DNA of 60,103 bases from positions 1 through 60,103 of the forward strand of contig NZ_LUTR01000020.1 of assembly GCF_001597725.1 (NCBI RefSeq), read 5' to 3'. The notes under the pieces were generated by a model. That model worked only from the letters and a program-made list of their open reading frames with translations. It searched no databases and was not told the DNA's origin. A program made the translations under genes and the position numbers. This DNA comes from Neptuniibacter marinus. Lineage in GTDB: Bacteria > Pseudomonadota > Gammaproteobacteria > Pseudomonadales > Balneatricaceae. Below, piece after piece: positions 8,742 through 17,055 of the stretch (positions are counted from its first letter, which is position 1; the number at the start of each line of letters is the position of its first letter).

Positions 8742-9125
8742 TTAACCCTCTCTATTTCGACATAGTCTGGCGTAATGAACGCTTTCCAAACACGGAAACA
8801 GTTCCCGTTCTTCAAAACGTATATGATCAGTCAGCAGCATCGCAAAGATCCTCAGCTGCTTAACATTATCGGCGTGCATCAGTGTTCGTAATTGTCGATG
8901 TTCATCATAAAAACGGGCCAACAATGGCTCATTAACATCCTGAACTAAGCACTCTTCCTCTTCGAAGTGACGATTAAGATCAGCAAGCACGACTGTTTTC
9001 ACTTCGCACCAATAATCCAGCATCGCTTTAGCCTCTTGATCAGAAAACGCTAACAGCCGTTTTGCATGAACCAATGCCATATGATGCTCTCGACTTAAAG
9101 GCTTAAGAATTTCTGATCTTTTCAC
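8742..9125 (-). CDS. Hemerythrin HHE-domain protein, NO regulon
   Basis: A 127-residue protein made almost entirely of one hemerythrin-like four-helix bundle. Putative di-iron ligands are in SREHHMALVHAKRL (helix 1), NRHFEEEE (helix 2), YDEHRQL (helix 3) and DHIRFEERELFP (helix 4). It lacks the cysteine-containing N-terminal ScdA domain of YtfE/RIC, so it is not a full-length di-iron repair protein, although it occupies the usual place of ytfE beside hmp and nsrR. It probably binds or senses NO/O2, or assists iron-centre repair. It is the first gene downstream of a promoter overlapped by two NsrR-type operators. Confidence 0.85.
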   Translation of the reverse strand: MKRSEILKPLSREHHMALVHAKRLLAFSDQEAKAMLDYWCEVKTVVLADLNRHFEEEECLVQDVNEPLLARFYDEHRQLRTLMHADNVKQLRIFAMLLTDHIRFEERELFPCLESVHYARLCRNREG

Positions 9126-9157
9126 AACCTAGCTCCACCCCAAAACACAAAAACCAT

Positions 9158-9180
9158 AACATTCATTTGAAATACATGTT
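9158..9180. promoter_or_regulatory. NsrR-type operator 1
   Basis: An 11-1-11 inverted repeat: AACATTCATTT, G, AAATACATGTT. Each half resembles the NsrR half-site AANATGCATTT, and the two halves agree at 9 of 11 positions. It covers the -10 hexamer of the leftward hemerythrin promoter and the -35 hexamer of the rightward promoter. Confidence 0.75.
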
Positions 9181-9204
9181 ATTTGGATGTAATATTCATG
9201 TCAA
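9167..9204. promoter_or_regulatory. Divergent sigma70 promoters of the NO cluster
   Basis: Rightward: TTGAAA (9167-9172), 17-base spacer, TAATAT (9190-9195). Leftward: TTGACA (minus strand, 9204-9199), 17-base spacer, TAACAT (9181-9176). The two promoters interleave, and each is covered by the two NsrR-like operators, so a bound repressor should shut both. Confidence 0.75.
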
Positions 9205-9213
9205 ATGAATATT
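9191..9213. promoter_or_regulatory. NsrR-type operator 2
   Basis: An 11-1-11 inverted repeat: AATATTCATGT, C, AAATGAATATT, with halves matching at 10 of 11 positions. It lies 33 bp centre-to-centre from operator 1, about three helical turns. It overlaps the -35 of the leftward promoter and the -10/start region of the rightward one. Confidence 0.78.
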
Positions 9214-9228
9214 ATTAGGAAGTACACT

Positions 9229-9429
9229 ATGGTCATCTGGTCTACAGGGGAAATTTTTGTCTTTTTTGCAGTAATAGGAATGATTGTTTTTAAACTTTGG
9301 AGCGTATGGCACGTATCACTTAAGGCAGGAGCGAATAGAGAAGGACGCGTTATTTTTTTAGGCTTAATAACGGGCCTAACACTTTTCGGTATAACAGCAA
9401 AAATCTATATTTCCCATGTATTGAGTTAA
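9229..9429 (+). CDS. Small two-helix membrane protein, probable NO-regulon member
   Basis: A 66-residue protein with two predicted membrane helices (around residues 7-24, IFVFFAVIGMIVF, and 41-61, VIFLGLITGLTLFG) joined by a basic loop (HVSLKAGANREGR). I do not recognise the family. The ATG was chosen because TAGGAAG lies six bases upstream; a longer frame would begin inside the operator. It is transcribed divergently from the hemerythrin-hmp genes from a promoter overlapped by the same two NsrR-like sites, so it should be induced by nitric oxide. Its role is unknown; a partner of a membrane oxidase or NO-related complex is only a guess. Confidence 0.78.
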   Translation: MVIWSTGEIFVFFAVIGMIVFKLWSVWHVSLKAGANREGRVIFLGLITGLTLFGITAKIYISHVLS

Positions 9430-9697
9430 ATCCATAAGGTAGGCACTTCAATAAAAAATACCTCATATTTTTTATCTATCAGTTGAGGCATACAAAAACC
9501 TTAGAATAAGCTGCCCTAATTACAGGCGATTTTTACACCTCAACCCCCTCCTTATTTAACATATACATACTATTTTGATGGCTATAATAGTTCCACATCA
9601 AAAAAACCACATCACAAGCACTTAGCGTTGATGTACTGTTAACGTATACTAAGATCTAGCCGCCAAGCCAAGGCCTCTCAATTAAGTAATAAATATA

Positions 9698-11422
9698 ATG
9701 TTTCGAAACACATTTTCCATGAAGCAGTTTCGCCATCGTCTAGCATACGGTGAAGCGCTCCCACAAATGGTAATATTAGGTATCCTATGCGGCCTCATTT
9801 GCGGCTTAGTATTAGGCTCATTCCGAACACTACTTGAAACACCGTTAGAGCACCTATTACCTAATCAAGACAGTGAAAACTTTGAAGGCCTACCCACTTG
9901 GCTTCATTTTCTTCTGCCCATTATCGGCAGCCTAGTACTGATCGCTATTCTATCGAGGGTCACACCCCTCAATCGAAAGGTTGGTATTACTCACCTCCTT
10001 GAACGCATGGCTTACCATCAGGGCTATCTACCTATAACTAACGCAATAATACAGTTTTTTGTGGCAGCCCTCGCTTTACTATTTGGGCACTCAGTTGGTA
10101 AAGAGGGGCCAGCTATACATTTAGGTGCGGCCTGCGGAAGCCAGCTTGGCCAACGCTTGAACTTACCCAATAACACCTTAAGGATTTTAGTGGGTTGCGG
10201 TGCAGCCGCGGGGATTTCCGCGACATTTAACACCCCCCTCGCAGGGGTTGTTTTTGCTATGGAGGTGGTACTTCTCGAGTATACGGTAATCGGCTTTATG
10301 CCGGTTATGGTCTCCGCAGCGACCGGTGCATTAGTCGTGCAGTTTATGTTTGGCAATGCTTGGGCACTTACCGTACCTACTATGCAGATAGAATCGTTGC
10401 AGGAGATACCTTATGTGGCGTTTCTTGGCGGTATCATTGGTTTACTTGCTGTAATTTTTATTGCGCTAATGAAAGCAGCAATGCAATGGTCTAATCATTC
10501 TTCGTTTGGTTATAAATCTAGACTTCTGCTGGCAGGCGTACTCACAGGTAGCGTAGCTGTTTTCTATCCTCAAGTTATGGGGATGGGATATGACACTGTA
10601 ACCTCCGCACTACAGGGGGAGATAGGACTGGGTTTACTCTTTGGTATACTTATAGCTAAGTGTTTATTAACTCCTATCGTCTTGGGACTTGGCATGCCGG
10701 CAGGCTTAATCGGCCCCACCTTTTTTATTGGAGCTATAGCCGGTGGTTTATTAGGCATTTTAGGCAGCAGTGCAGTTAATCAAACCGTTGCGCATCCTGG
10801 TTTTTATGCCCTTCTAGGCATGGGGAGCATGATGGGAGCCGTCGCTAACGCGCCTATGGCCGCATTAGTCGCTATTTTAGAATTAACCGGCAATCCAAAC
10901 ATTATCTTTCCAGCGATGATATCAATTGTTGTCTCCAACCTTATTGCTAGATATGTATTCAGGATGCCCTCCATTTTTGTCATCAGTATGCATCTCCAAG
11001 GAATGGATTATCGCTACCGGCCTCTCACCCAAATGCTGAATTCTTCATCAGCACAAAGCTTGATGAATCGTAATTTTATTAATAGCGATCCAACCATCTC
11101 CACTCAAGGCGCGAGTAAAATACTCGAAAGCTCTCCAAGCTGGCTGCTAATAATAGAAGAGAGTAAGTACATACTACTCTCTCCTGGCGATTTACATACG
11201 GCAGTACAACAAGCACTATCACCAGAAGAGCAGATTGATTTACTTAGAATTCCTGCCCTCAGACTTGATACGAGTATGATTGACAGCAAAGCAACACTAC
11301 AGCAAGCACTAGAGCAGATGGCTAGAGATGGGGTCGAAGCTTTATGCATTGTGACAGATCGCAACGAGATTCTTGGCCTTCTTACTCGCGATCAAATTGA
11401 AGCGTTTTACCGCGAAAACTAA
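9698..11422 (+). CDS. ClC-family chloride channel/antiporter with CBS domains
   Basis: An integral membrane protein with about ten helices in residues 20-430, followed by a cytosolic CBS-type region (residues ~450-570, ending EALCIVTDRNEILGLLTRDQIE). The ClC anion-selectivity motif G-K/R-E-G-P is present as GKEGPAIHLG near residue 134, and a second filter-like segment is GMPAGLIGPTFFIGA. The family moves chloride in exchange for protons or as a channel. The C-terminal CBS pair probably binds adenine nucleotides. The start used is ATG; a second ATG eight codons later (MKQFRHRL) is possible. It is followed 20 bp later by thiE. Confidence 0.92.
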   Translation: MFRNTFSMKQFRHRLAYGEALPQMVILGILCGLICGLVLGSFRTLLETPLEHLLPNQDSENFEGLPTWLHFLLPIIGSLVLIAILSRVTPLNRKVGITHLLERMAYHQGYLPITNAIIQFFVAALALLFGHSVGKEGPAIHLGAACGSQLGQRLNLPNNTLRILVGCGAAAGISATFNTPLAGVVFAMEVVLLEYTVIGFMPVMVSAATGALVVQFMFGNAWALTVPTMQIESLQEIPYVAFLGGIIGLLAVIFIALMKAAMQWSNHSSFGYKSRLLLAGVLTGSVAVFYPQVMGMGYDTVTSALQGEIGLGLLFGILIAKCLLTPIVLGLGMPAGLIGPTFFIGAIAGGLLGILGSSAVNQTVAHPGFYALLGMGSMMGAVANAPMAALVAILELTGNPNIIFPAMISIVVSNLIARYVFRMPSIFVISMHLQGMDYRYRPLTQMLNSSSAQSLMNRNFINSDPTISTQGASKILESSPSWLLIIEESKYILLSPGDLHTAVQQALSPEEQIDLLRIPALRLDTSMIDSKATLQQALEQMARDGVEALCIVTDRNEILGLLTRDQIEAFYREN

Positions 11423-11442
11423 TTTTACCGGCAATATTACAT

Positions 11443-12072
11443 ATGCGAACAACCTTATCCGGATTATACGGCATTACAGACTCTGTACTTATGCCTACAC
11501 TTGATCAAATGTTGATCCAAGTTGAACTTAGTATTTTAGGTGGCGCCCGCCTCATTCAGTATAGAGACAAATCCTCTGACTCTGTAAAAAGACAGAATGA
11601 AGCAAGCGCTCTGAATAACCTATGCCAAAGCTATAACGTCGCACTTATCATTAATGATGATATTGAGCTGGCATTAAGCACTGGCGCAGCGGGGGTTCAT
11701 TTAGGACAAAGTGATGGCGAGCTAAAAGAGGCCAGAGACAAGCTAGGTAATGACGCAATTATAGGTATAACCTGTCACGACTCACTCACTCTTGCAGAAA
11801 AAGCAGAACAGCAAGGCGCTGATTATGTAGCCTTCGGCGCTTTTTTTCAGTCCAAGACAAAACCCCACGCAAAACCGGCTCCCTTTGAGCTAATCCACTT
11901 AGCCAAAGAAAAACTTAACTTACCAGTAGTGGCGATTGGAGGCATTAGCGTGGATAATGCAAGCAAAATTATCGCTGCCGGTGCGGATATGGTTGCTGTG
12001 ATTCACGCGCTTTATGCCCAAAACGACATAAAAGCAGCCGCCCAACAATTCCACCAGCAATTTAATAACTGA
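11443..12072 (+). CDS. thiE: Thiamine-phosphate synthase
   Basis: ThiE joins HMP-pyrophosphate and the thiazole phosphate to give thiamine phosphate. The TIM-barrel motifs are present: LYGITDS at the start, [35 protein letters not shown], and the phosphate-binding [12 protein letters not shown] near residue 165. Length is 209 aa. It is followed closely by hemL, the same pairing as in Pseudomonas. Confidence 0.95.
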   Translation: MRTTLSGLYGITDSVLMPTLDQMLIQVELSILGGARLIQYRDKSSDSVKRQNEASALNNLCQSYNVALIINDDIELALSTGAAGVHLGQSDGELKEARDKLGNDAIIGITCHDSLTLAEKAEQQGADYVAFGAFFQSKTKPHAKPAPFELIHLAKEKLNLPVVAIGGISVDNASKIIAAGADMVAVIHALYAQNDIKAAAQQFHQQFNN

Positions 12073-12092
12073 ATTTTAGAGAGTATAGACAG

Positions 12093-13373
12093 ATGTCCCG
12101 TTCCGAAGAACTCTTTCAAGCCGCACAAATCCATATCCCTGGCGGAGTAAACTCTCCTGTACGCGCATTTAAAGGCGTCGGCGGCACACCTATTTTCTTC
12201 AACCGCGGTAAAGGTGCCTACCTGTTTGACGAAGATGACAATAAATATATAGATTATGTCGGTTCATGGGGCCCTATGATCTTAGGCCACTGCAATACAG
12301 CCGTGATCGACGCAGTCAAAAACTCTTTAGATAACGGCCTTGGTTTCGGCGCACCAACACAGATCGAAATCGAGATGGCTGATAAAGTTTGCGACATCAT
12401 GCCTTCTATGGATATGGTTCGCATGGTCAGCTCCGGAACAGAAGCAACGATGAGTGCGATTAGACTAGCGCGAGGATTCACCAAACGCGATAAAATCGTC
12501 AAATTCGAAGGCTGCTACCATGGCCATTCAGATTCGCTATTGGTAAAAGCAGGCTCAGGCATGCTGACCTTAGGCGAACCAAGCTCTCCCGGTGTACCAG
12601 CCTCACTAGCCGAGCACACAATCACCCTAACTTATAACGACGTCGACAATGTACGCAAAGCCTTTGCCGACTGCGGTGATCAGATCGCTTGCATTATCGT
12701 TGAACCTGTTGCCGGTAACATGAACTGCATCCCTCCTTCTCCTGGATTTTTAGAAGGGTTGCGTGAAGTTTGTGATGAATATGGCACTGTACTTATTTTT
12801 GATGAAGTCATGACCGGTTTCCGTGTTGCCTTGGGCGGTGCTCAAGCGGTTTATAGCATCAAACCTGATCTAACGACTTTAGGCAAAGTCATTGGCGGTG
12901 GTTTACCGGTCGGTGCCTTTGGTGGCAAAAAAGAGATCATGTCCCATATCGCACCTTTAGGCCCCGTTTACCAAGCGGGTACACTTTCAGGTAACCCGCT
13001 CGCCATGGCTGCAGGCCTCACTATGTTGAATGCTATTTCAGAGCCTGGCTTTTACGAACAGTTAAGCGCAAAGGTGGAACTTTTAACCGAAGGATTAGAA
13101 GCCGTAGCGATGGCCAATGGTGTTCCATTCACAACGAGTCGCGTAGGTGGGATGTTTGGTCTATTCTTTACCGATCAAAAGCAAGTGACAAGCTTCTCAG
13201 AAACAATGCTTTGTGATGCTGATAAGTTCTCTGCATTTTTCCATGGTATGTTGGAACAAGGGATTTACTTAGCTCCATCGGCATTTGAAGCAGGCTTTAT
13301 TTCAGCGGCTCATACCCAAGAAGATATTGAGGCAACTATTGCTGCCGCAGATAAAGTATTTGCGACGCTCTAA
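12093..13373 (+). CDS. hemL: Glutamate-1-semialdehyde 2,1-aminomutase
   Basis: HemL moves the amino group of glutamate-1-semialdehyde to make 5-aminolevulinate, the tetrapyrrole precursor of the C5 pathway. It is a PLP class III aminotransferase fold of 426 aa. The [13 protein letters not shown] opening is diagnostic, [16 protein letters not shown] forms part of the PLP phosphate site, and the Schiff-base lysine lies in [17 protein letters not shown] near residue 265. Its stop codon overlaps the start of the next gene (TAATG). Confidence 0.98.
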   Translation: MSRSEELFQAAQIHIPGGVNSPVRAFKGVGGTPIFFNRGKGAYLFDEDDNKYIDYVGSWGPMILGHCNTAVIDAVKNSLDNGLGFGAPTQIEIEMADKVCDIMPSMDMVRMVSSGTEATMSAIRLARGFTKRDKIVKFEGCYHGHSDSLLVKAGSGMLTLGEPSSPGVPASLAEHTITLTYNDVDNVRKAFADCGDQIACIIVEPVAGNMNCIPPSPGFLEGLREVCDEYGTVLIFDEVMTGFRVALGGAQAVYSIKPDLTTLGKVIGGGLPVGAFGGKKEIMSHIAPLGPVYQAGTLSGNPLAMAAGLTMLNAISEPGFYEQLSAKVELLTEGLEAVAMANGVPFTTSRVGGMFGLFFTDQKQVTSFSETMLCDADKFSAFFHGMLEQGIYLAPSAFEAGFISAAHTQEDIEATIAAADKVFATL

Positions 13374-13972
13374 TGACTATTTTCTTCTTACTTATTGACC
13401 TATTTTTATTTGTAGGCGCCCTGCTTTTGGCACGGCGCAGCTATAATCTTAGTGAACAAAAAGATCAGCGCGCTTGCATGGTTATTAGCCTAGCATCGGT
13501 GTTTATTGCTTGTTCTGCTGCTGGTTCACTGCTCATATATCTGCCAGCACAAGAGGTACAGACACTAAAACTGATGCTAGACAATCTTGCTTTTTTCGCC
13601 GGCATTCCCTTCATTGCCAGCGCATTTGTCGACCTGGCGTGGAATTTAAAGTGGTCAAAACCTGCGTGGGGACGCTGGCTTCTAGCATTATTCGCCCTAT
13701 TCGAAGTCACTCGACGGGCTGATTTCGGAGCTCAATATAGTCAAATAATGGCGGTGTTAACAGTAATAGCCCTCGTTGTTAGTCTGTTAAAAACCCCATC
13801 TCCATTAGCCCGCATACCCGGTATAACTGCCGCTATTTTTTTTGCTGTGAGCTTATTAGTGTTCAGCCAAGGCTCTCTGATACCTTCTCTACAAAACAGT
13901 ATCGGTAGTCATTTTTTCTTAGGCATCTCTTTATTTATGCTCTCCGCAACACTGCGCAAAAGTAGAATTTAA
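13373..13972 (+). CDS. Uncharacterised six-helix inner-membrane protein
   Basis: A 199-residue hydrophobic protein with about six predicted membrane helices (first at 2-21, FFLLIDLFLFVGALLLA; last at ~180-195, FFLGISLFMLSATL). No catalytic motif was recognised. The start overlaps the hemL stop by one base, indicating translational coupling, and a strong terminator follows, so it closes the thiE-hemL operon. A link to haem or thiamine metabolism is suggested only by position. Confidence 0.8.
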   Translation: MTIFFLLIDLFLFVGALLLARRSYNLSEQKDQRACMVISLASVFIACSAAGSLLIYLPAQEVQTLKLMLDNLAFFAGIPFIASAFVDLAWNLKWSKPAWGRWLLALFALFEVTRRADFGAQYSQIMAVLTVIALVVSLLKTPSPLARIPGITAAIFFAVSLLVFSQGSLIPSLQNSIGSHFFLGISLFMLSATLRKSRI

Positions 13973-14003
13973 TAGTAGATAACCTCCGCTATAACAACCA
14001 TAA

Positions 14004-14029
14004 AAAAGGGACGCTAATACGTCCCTTTT
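14004..14029. terminator. Bidirectional intrinsic terminator
   Basis: AAAAGGGACG and CGTCCCTTTT form a perfect 10-bp stem with a 6-base loop, flanked by A-runs and T-runs on the two sides. It serves both the rightward hemL operon and the leftward mrcB-lipoprotein pair. Confidence 0.9.
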
Positions 14030-14052
14030 TATATGAGATCCAGCTTTATGAC

Positions 14053-14646
14053 TTAGTAACTGTACGCTTTATTTTTCGCTTGTTTCGCGCCTGCACTATC
14101 ACCCACAGCCGATCGAATGTCCGCAATCAATAACCATAACCGACGTAACATAATTACATCCCCTATCGCCATATTCGTGCCTTTAAGCGCTAATTGTTCT
14201 GCTTGGGACCACTGCCCTTCAAGCCGTCGAATATCGGCCCACTGATAATAAATCTCTGGATCTCTTGGCGCGATCCGTTGAGCCCGCTCTAGACTACTTT
14301 CCGCTGCTTGCATCGAGCCGCTTCGTTTCTGCTGATCTGCACTTTTCAATAAAGCAATCACAGCAGGGTTCTGCGGCCTTGATGTCATTTGAGTCGGTAC
14401 AGGCACAGATACTTGCTGCTCTGTTCGACTCTCACTAACAACCGCAGGTTTTACAATAACACCTGTTGACCCTGACTCTACTGGCTGAATAACACCGCCT
14501 TGCTCAGTTCTATCCTCAACCGGCGGGCGATAGCCTCCTGTTCCACTTACACATCCAGCCAACCCTAATATAGCGAAGCTGACACACCCCGCTTTAACAG
14601 CCGTACTCATACGTGATTTTTTTGTCTTAACTGCTGTCTGCAACAT
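14053..14646 (-). CDS. TPR-containing outer-membrane-type lipoprotein
   Basis: A lipoprotein signal with lipobox LAGC lies after a hydrophobic stretch (VSFAILGLAGC). The mature protein has a low-complexity linker, then TPR-like helices (NPAVIALLKSADQQKRSG, ESSLERAQRIAPRDPEIYYQWADIRR). The start was set at the ATG 15 bases inside the longest frame because CAGG precedes it; an ATG at 14661 is possible. The coding region touches or overlaps the mrcB stop, so the pair is coupled. Adjacency to PBP1B suggests a helper role similar to LpoB or a TPR scaffold, but the sequence does not show an LpoB fold. Confidence 0.75.
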   Translation of the reverse strand: MLQTAVKTKKSRMSTAVKAGCVSFAILGLAGCVSGTGGYRPPVEDRTEQGGVIQPVESGSTGVIVKPAVVSESRTEQQVSVPVPTQMTSRPQNPAVIALLKSADQQKRSGSMQAAESSLERAQRIAPRDPEIYYQWADIRRLEGQWSQAEQLALKGTNMAIGDVIMLRRLWLLIADIRSAVGDSAGAKQAKNKAYSY

Positions 14647-14648
14647 TG

Positions 14649-16979
14649 CTACCTGAACCATCTTTTAAACCAATCCAAAGATTCATTCTTTTGATTATCA
14701 GCACACACAGCATACTCTTGCGGAGCTGTACCTTTTATGAACGGTAATTGTCTCACACCTTCACACTGTTCGGCAGACAATAACCCTGTACTTTCTTCAA
14801 TCCAATGATACTCAATACCTTCAGGTTGTACTGACATAAAAGAATGCGGTTGCTCTTTAACCATTAATTCGGTCCATACTTTTAAAGCACCACCGGAGCC
14901 CGTAAAAGGTAACTTACCGTTATTATCTAATCCCAACCACACCACTGCCATGCGATCACCGGCAAAACCAGCAAACCAACTATCACGTTGATCATTACTC
15001 GTCCCAGTTTTACCGGCCACATTTAAAGCCGCAGGTAGGCGGTTGTACACAGCCCGTCCGGTCCCTTCCCTCGTTACGGCTTGCAAGGCATATTGGATCA
15101 AGTGCATATTCTCTGCTGAAACCACTTGTTTTACATCAAAGGGATAACGTGACAACTCCACGCCTTCTGAATCCGTCACTAAACGTATCGCTCTCATTGG
15201 CGCTCTAAAGCCATTAGCTGCAATGGTTTGGTAGACCGTTGCAATTTCAAATGGACTCATTGATTCTGCACCTAACAGCAGCGAAGGGTAAGGTTTCGGT
15301 TTGCGACTAATGCCTAAACGCTGCAACATATCGATAACACGGTCTAAACCTATCGCCATCCCTAATTGTGCTGTACTTTGATTGTAGGACTTTGCTAATG
15401 CGCGAAAATAAGGGACCTTGCCATGACTCACATGGTCAAAGTTCTGGGGCACCCAACTTTTACCATTGGGCAACGGCACACTAACCGGTTGATCATCAAG
15501 TAAGGTTGCAAGCGTATAGCCCTCCTCTAGCCCCGCCAAATAAACCGCAGGCTTAACTAATGACCCGATTGAACGCTGCGCATCAAGCGCCCGATTAAAT
15601 CCCTGATAGCGAGCATTACGCCCTCCCACCAGCGCGAGTACTTCCCCAGTTTGAGGATCAGTCACAACCATGCCACCTTGAAGCTCTTTAACCGGCTTAC
15701 CGTAACGTTTCTGCAACGCTGTCACGGTTGTTGCTAATGCAGATTCACTATGTGCTTGTACAGTTGGGTTAAGACTTGTGAAAACTCTCAATCCTTCTGA
15801 GTTGAGAACCTCTTCAGGGTATTCTTCTCTCAACTGACGTTTAACCAGATCTAAATATGCAGGGTATGCCCCTTTATGTAAGCTGCGCTGTTTGACTATA
15901 CCTAATGGACGTTTCTCTGCATCCAAGCGTTCTTTCATGCTAATAACGTCCTGCTCTTGCAAGACCTTTAACACGAGATCCCGACGTGCTTTAGCTCTTT
16001 CTGGATGTCGTCTCGGATCATAATAAGAAGGCCCTTTGACAAGACCGGCCAATAGAGCAACTTGATGAAGTTTAAGTTCATCAATAGGCTGCGCAAAATA
16101 GTACTGGCTCGCTAATCCAAAGCCATGAACCGCACGAGAACCCGCCTGACCTAAATAGACCTCATTAAGATATGCCTCAAGAATCTCATCTTTGCTGTAG
16201 TGCAGATCCAGTAACACAGCCATAGGAAGCTCCATCAACTTCCTTGCCAGCGTACGATCAGAGGTTAGATAGAAATTTTTAATCAACTGCTGGGTTAAGG
16301 TACTGCCACCTTGAATAAATCGACCTGCTTTGACATTCACCACCATAGCCCTAGCTATGCCTTTGAGTGAGATACCAAAATGGTTGTAATAATCCCTATC
16401 CTCTATTTGAATAAGAGCAGAGAGCAAGGCCTCAGGCGCTTGATCTAACCGAATCAGATCACGATCTTCGTTATCTTTTGGATAAATACCGCCAATAAGA
16501 ATCGGTTCTAACCGGCTTAGGGAAATGTTTTTACCTCGGTCATCTCTAATCGAATTTAACTGCTTCCCGCTGAAGTTAAGCATCATCCTTCTAGCAGGTT
16601 CATCACTATCAGGAAAACTAAAACCTCGCGTATAAACCCGTGCCCGACTGGACGCCCACTCAACCATGCCCGGACGGTCTGCTCGGTTCACAAAACGATA
16701 GCCCAGACCTTTTAGTTCCTGTTTTAACGCTGCACGATCCAATACTTGTCCTGCGTACAGTTCTAACGGTCGCGCATAGACTTTTGCCGGTAACGCCCAA
16801 CGCTTTCCTTCAAATTTATTTTTTACCTGGACGTCCAGATAAATCAATCCAATACCGCCTAGAACAAAGCCTAGCAGCGAAAGTTTTAACAATAAAAACA
16901 GTGTCTTTTTTAAGAAACTGCGAGGTTTTTTTGATGCTCTACCTCGACTTGATGATTTTGGTGCTCTCTTTTTTGCCAT
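14649..16979 (-). CDS. mrcB: Penicillin-binding protein 1B, bifunctional
   Basis: A class A PBP that polymerises lipid II and cross-links peptidoglycan. It has a short basic cytoplasmic tail, one membrane helix (~25-48), a UB2H-like domain (~60-150), and a GT51 glycosyltransferase with catalytic Glu193 in EDRDYYNHFG plus GGSTLTQQLIKN. The transpeptidase has the catalytic serine in SIGSLVKP (SxxK), the SYN motif in KSYNQST, and KTGTSND. At 776 aa it is a typical PBP1B size. It is cotranscribed with the downstream lipoprotein and divergent from the APH/kinase gene. Confidence 0.96.
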   Translation of the reverse strand: MAKKRAPKSSSRGRASKKPRSFLKKTLFLLLKLSLLGFVLGGIGLIYLDVQVKNKFEGKRWALPAKVYARPLELYAGQVLDRAALKQELKGLGYRFVNRADRPGMVEWASSRARVYTRGFSFPDSDEPARRMMLNFSGKQLNSIRDDRGKNISLSRLEPILIGGIYPKDNEDRDLIRLDQAPEALLSALIQIEDRDYYNHFGISLKGIARAMVVNVKAGRFIQGGSTLTQQLIKNFYLTSDRTLARKLMELPMAVLLDLHYSKDEILEAYLNEVYLGQAGSRAVHGFGLASQYYFAQPIDELKLHQVALLAGLVKGPSYYDPRRHPERAKARRDLVLKVLQEQDVISMKERLDAEKRPLGIVKQRSLHKGAYPAYLDLVKRQLREEYPEEVLNSEGLRVFTSLNPTVQAHSESALATTVTALQKRYGKPVKELQGGMVVTDPQTGEVLALVGGRNARYQGFNRALDAQRSIGSLVKPAVYLAGLEEGYTLATLLDDQPVSVPLPNGKSWVPQNFDHVSHGKVPYFRALAKSYNQSTAQLGMAIGLDRVIDMLQRLGISRKPKPYPSLLLGAESMSPFEIATVYQTIAANGFRAPMRAIRLVTDSEGVELSRYPFDVKQVVSAENMHLIQYALQAVTREGTGRAVYNRLPAALNVAGKTGTSNDQRDSWFAGFAGDRMAVVWLGLDNNGKLPFTGSGGALKVWTELMVKEQPHSFMSVQPEGIEYHWIEESTGLLSAEQCEGVRQLPFIKGTAPQEYAVCADNQKNESLDWFKRWFR

Positions 16980-17055
16980 TCGCTAAGTATAATGCCTGTC
17001 CTTGGGGCTAGCGAAAAAGCAGCTAACCCGACCTAATAAATTAATTAGAACCTTT

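Noticed and set aside
8715-8758. GAAATAGAG/CTCTATTTC hairpin between the hemerythrin gene and hmp
   Set aside because: One arm is inside coding sequence, the loop is 26 bases and no T-run follows; no NsrR-like 11-1-11 site was found here either.
1966-9429. Possible horizontally acquired NO-defence island
   Set aside because: No integrase, tRNA attachment site, transposase or flanking repeat; base composition looks like the neighbours by eye.
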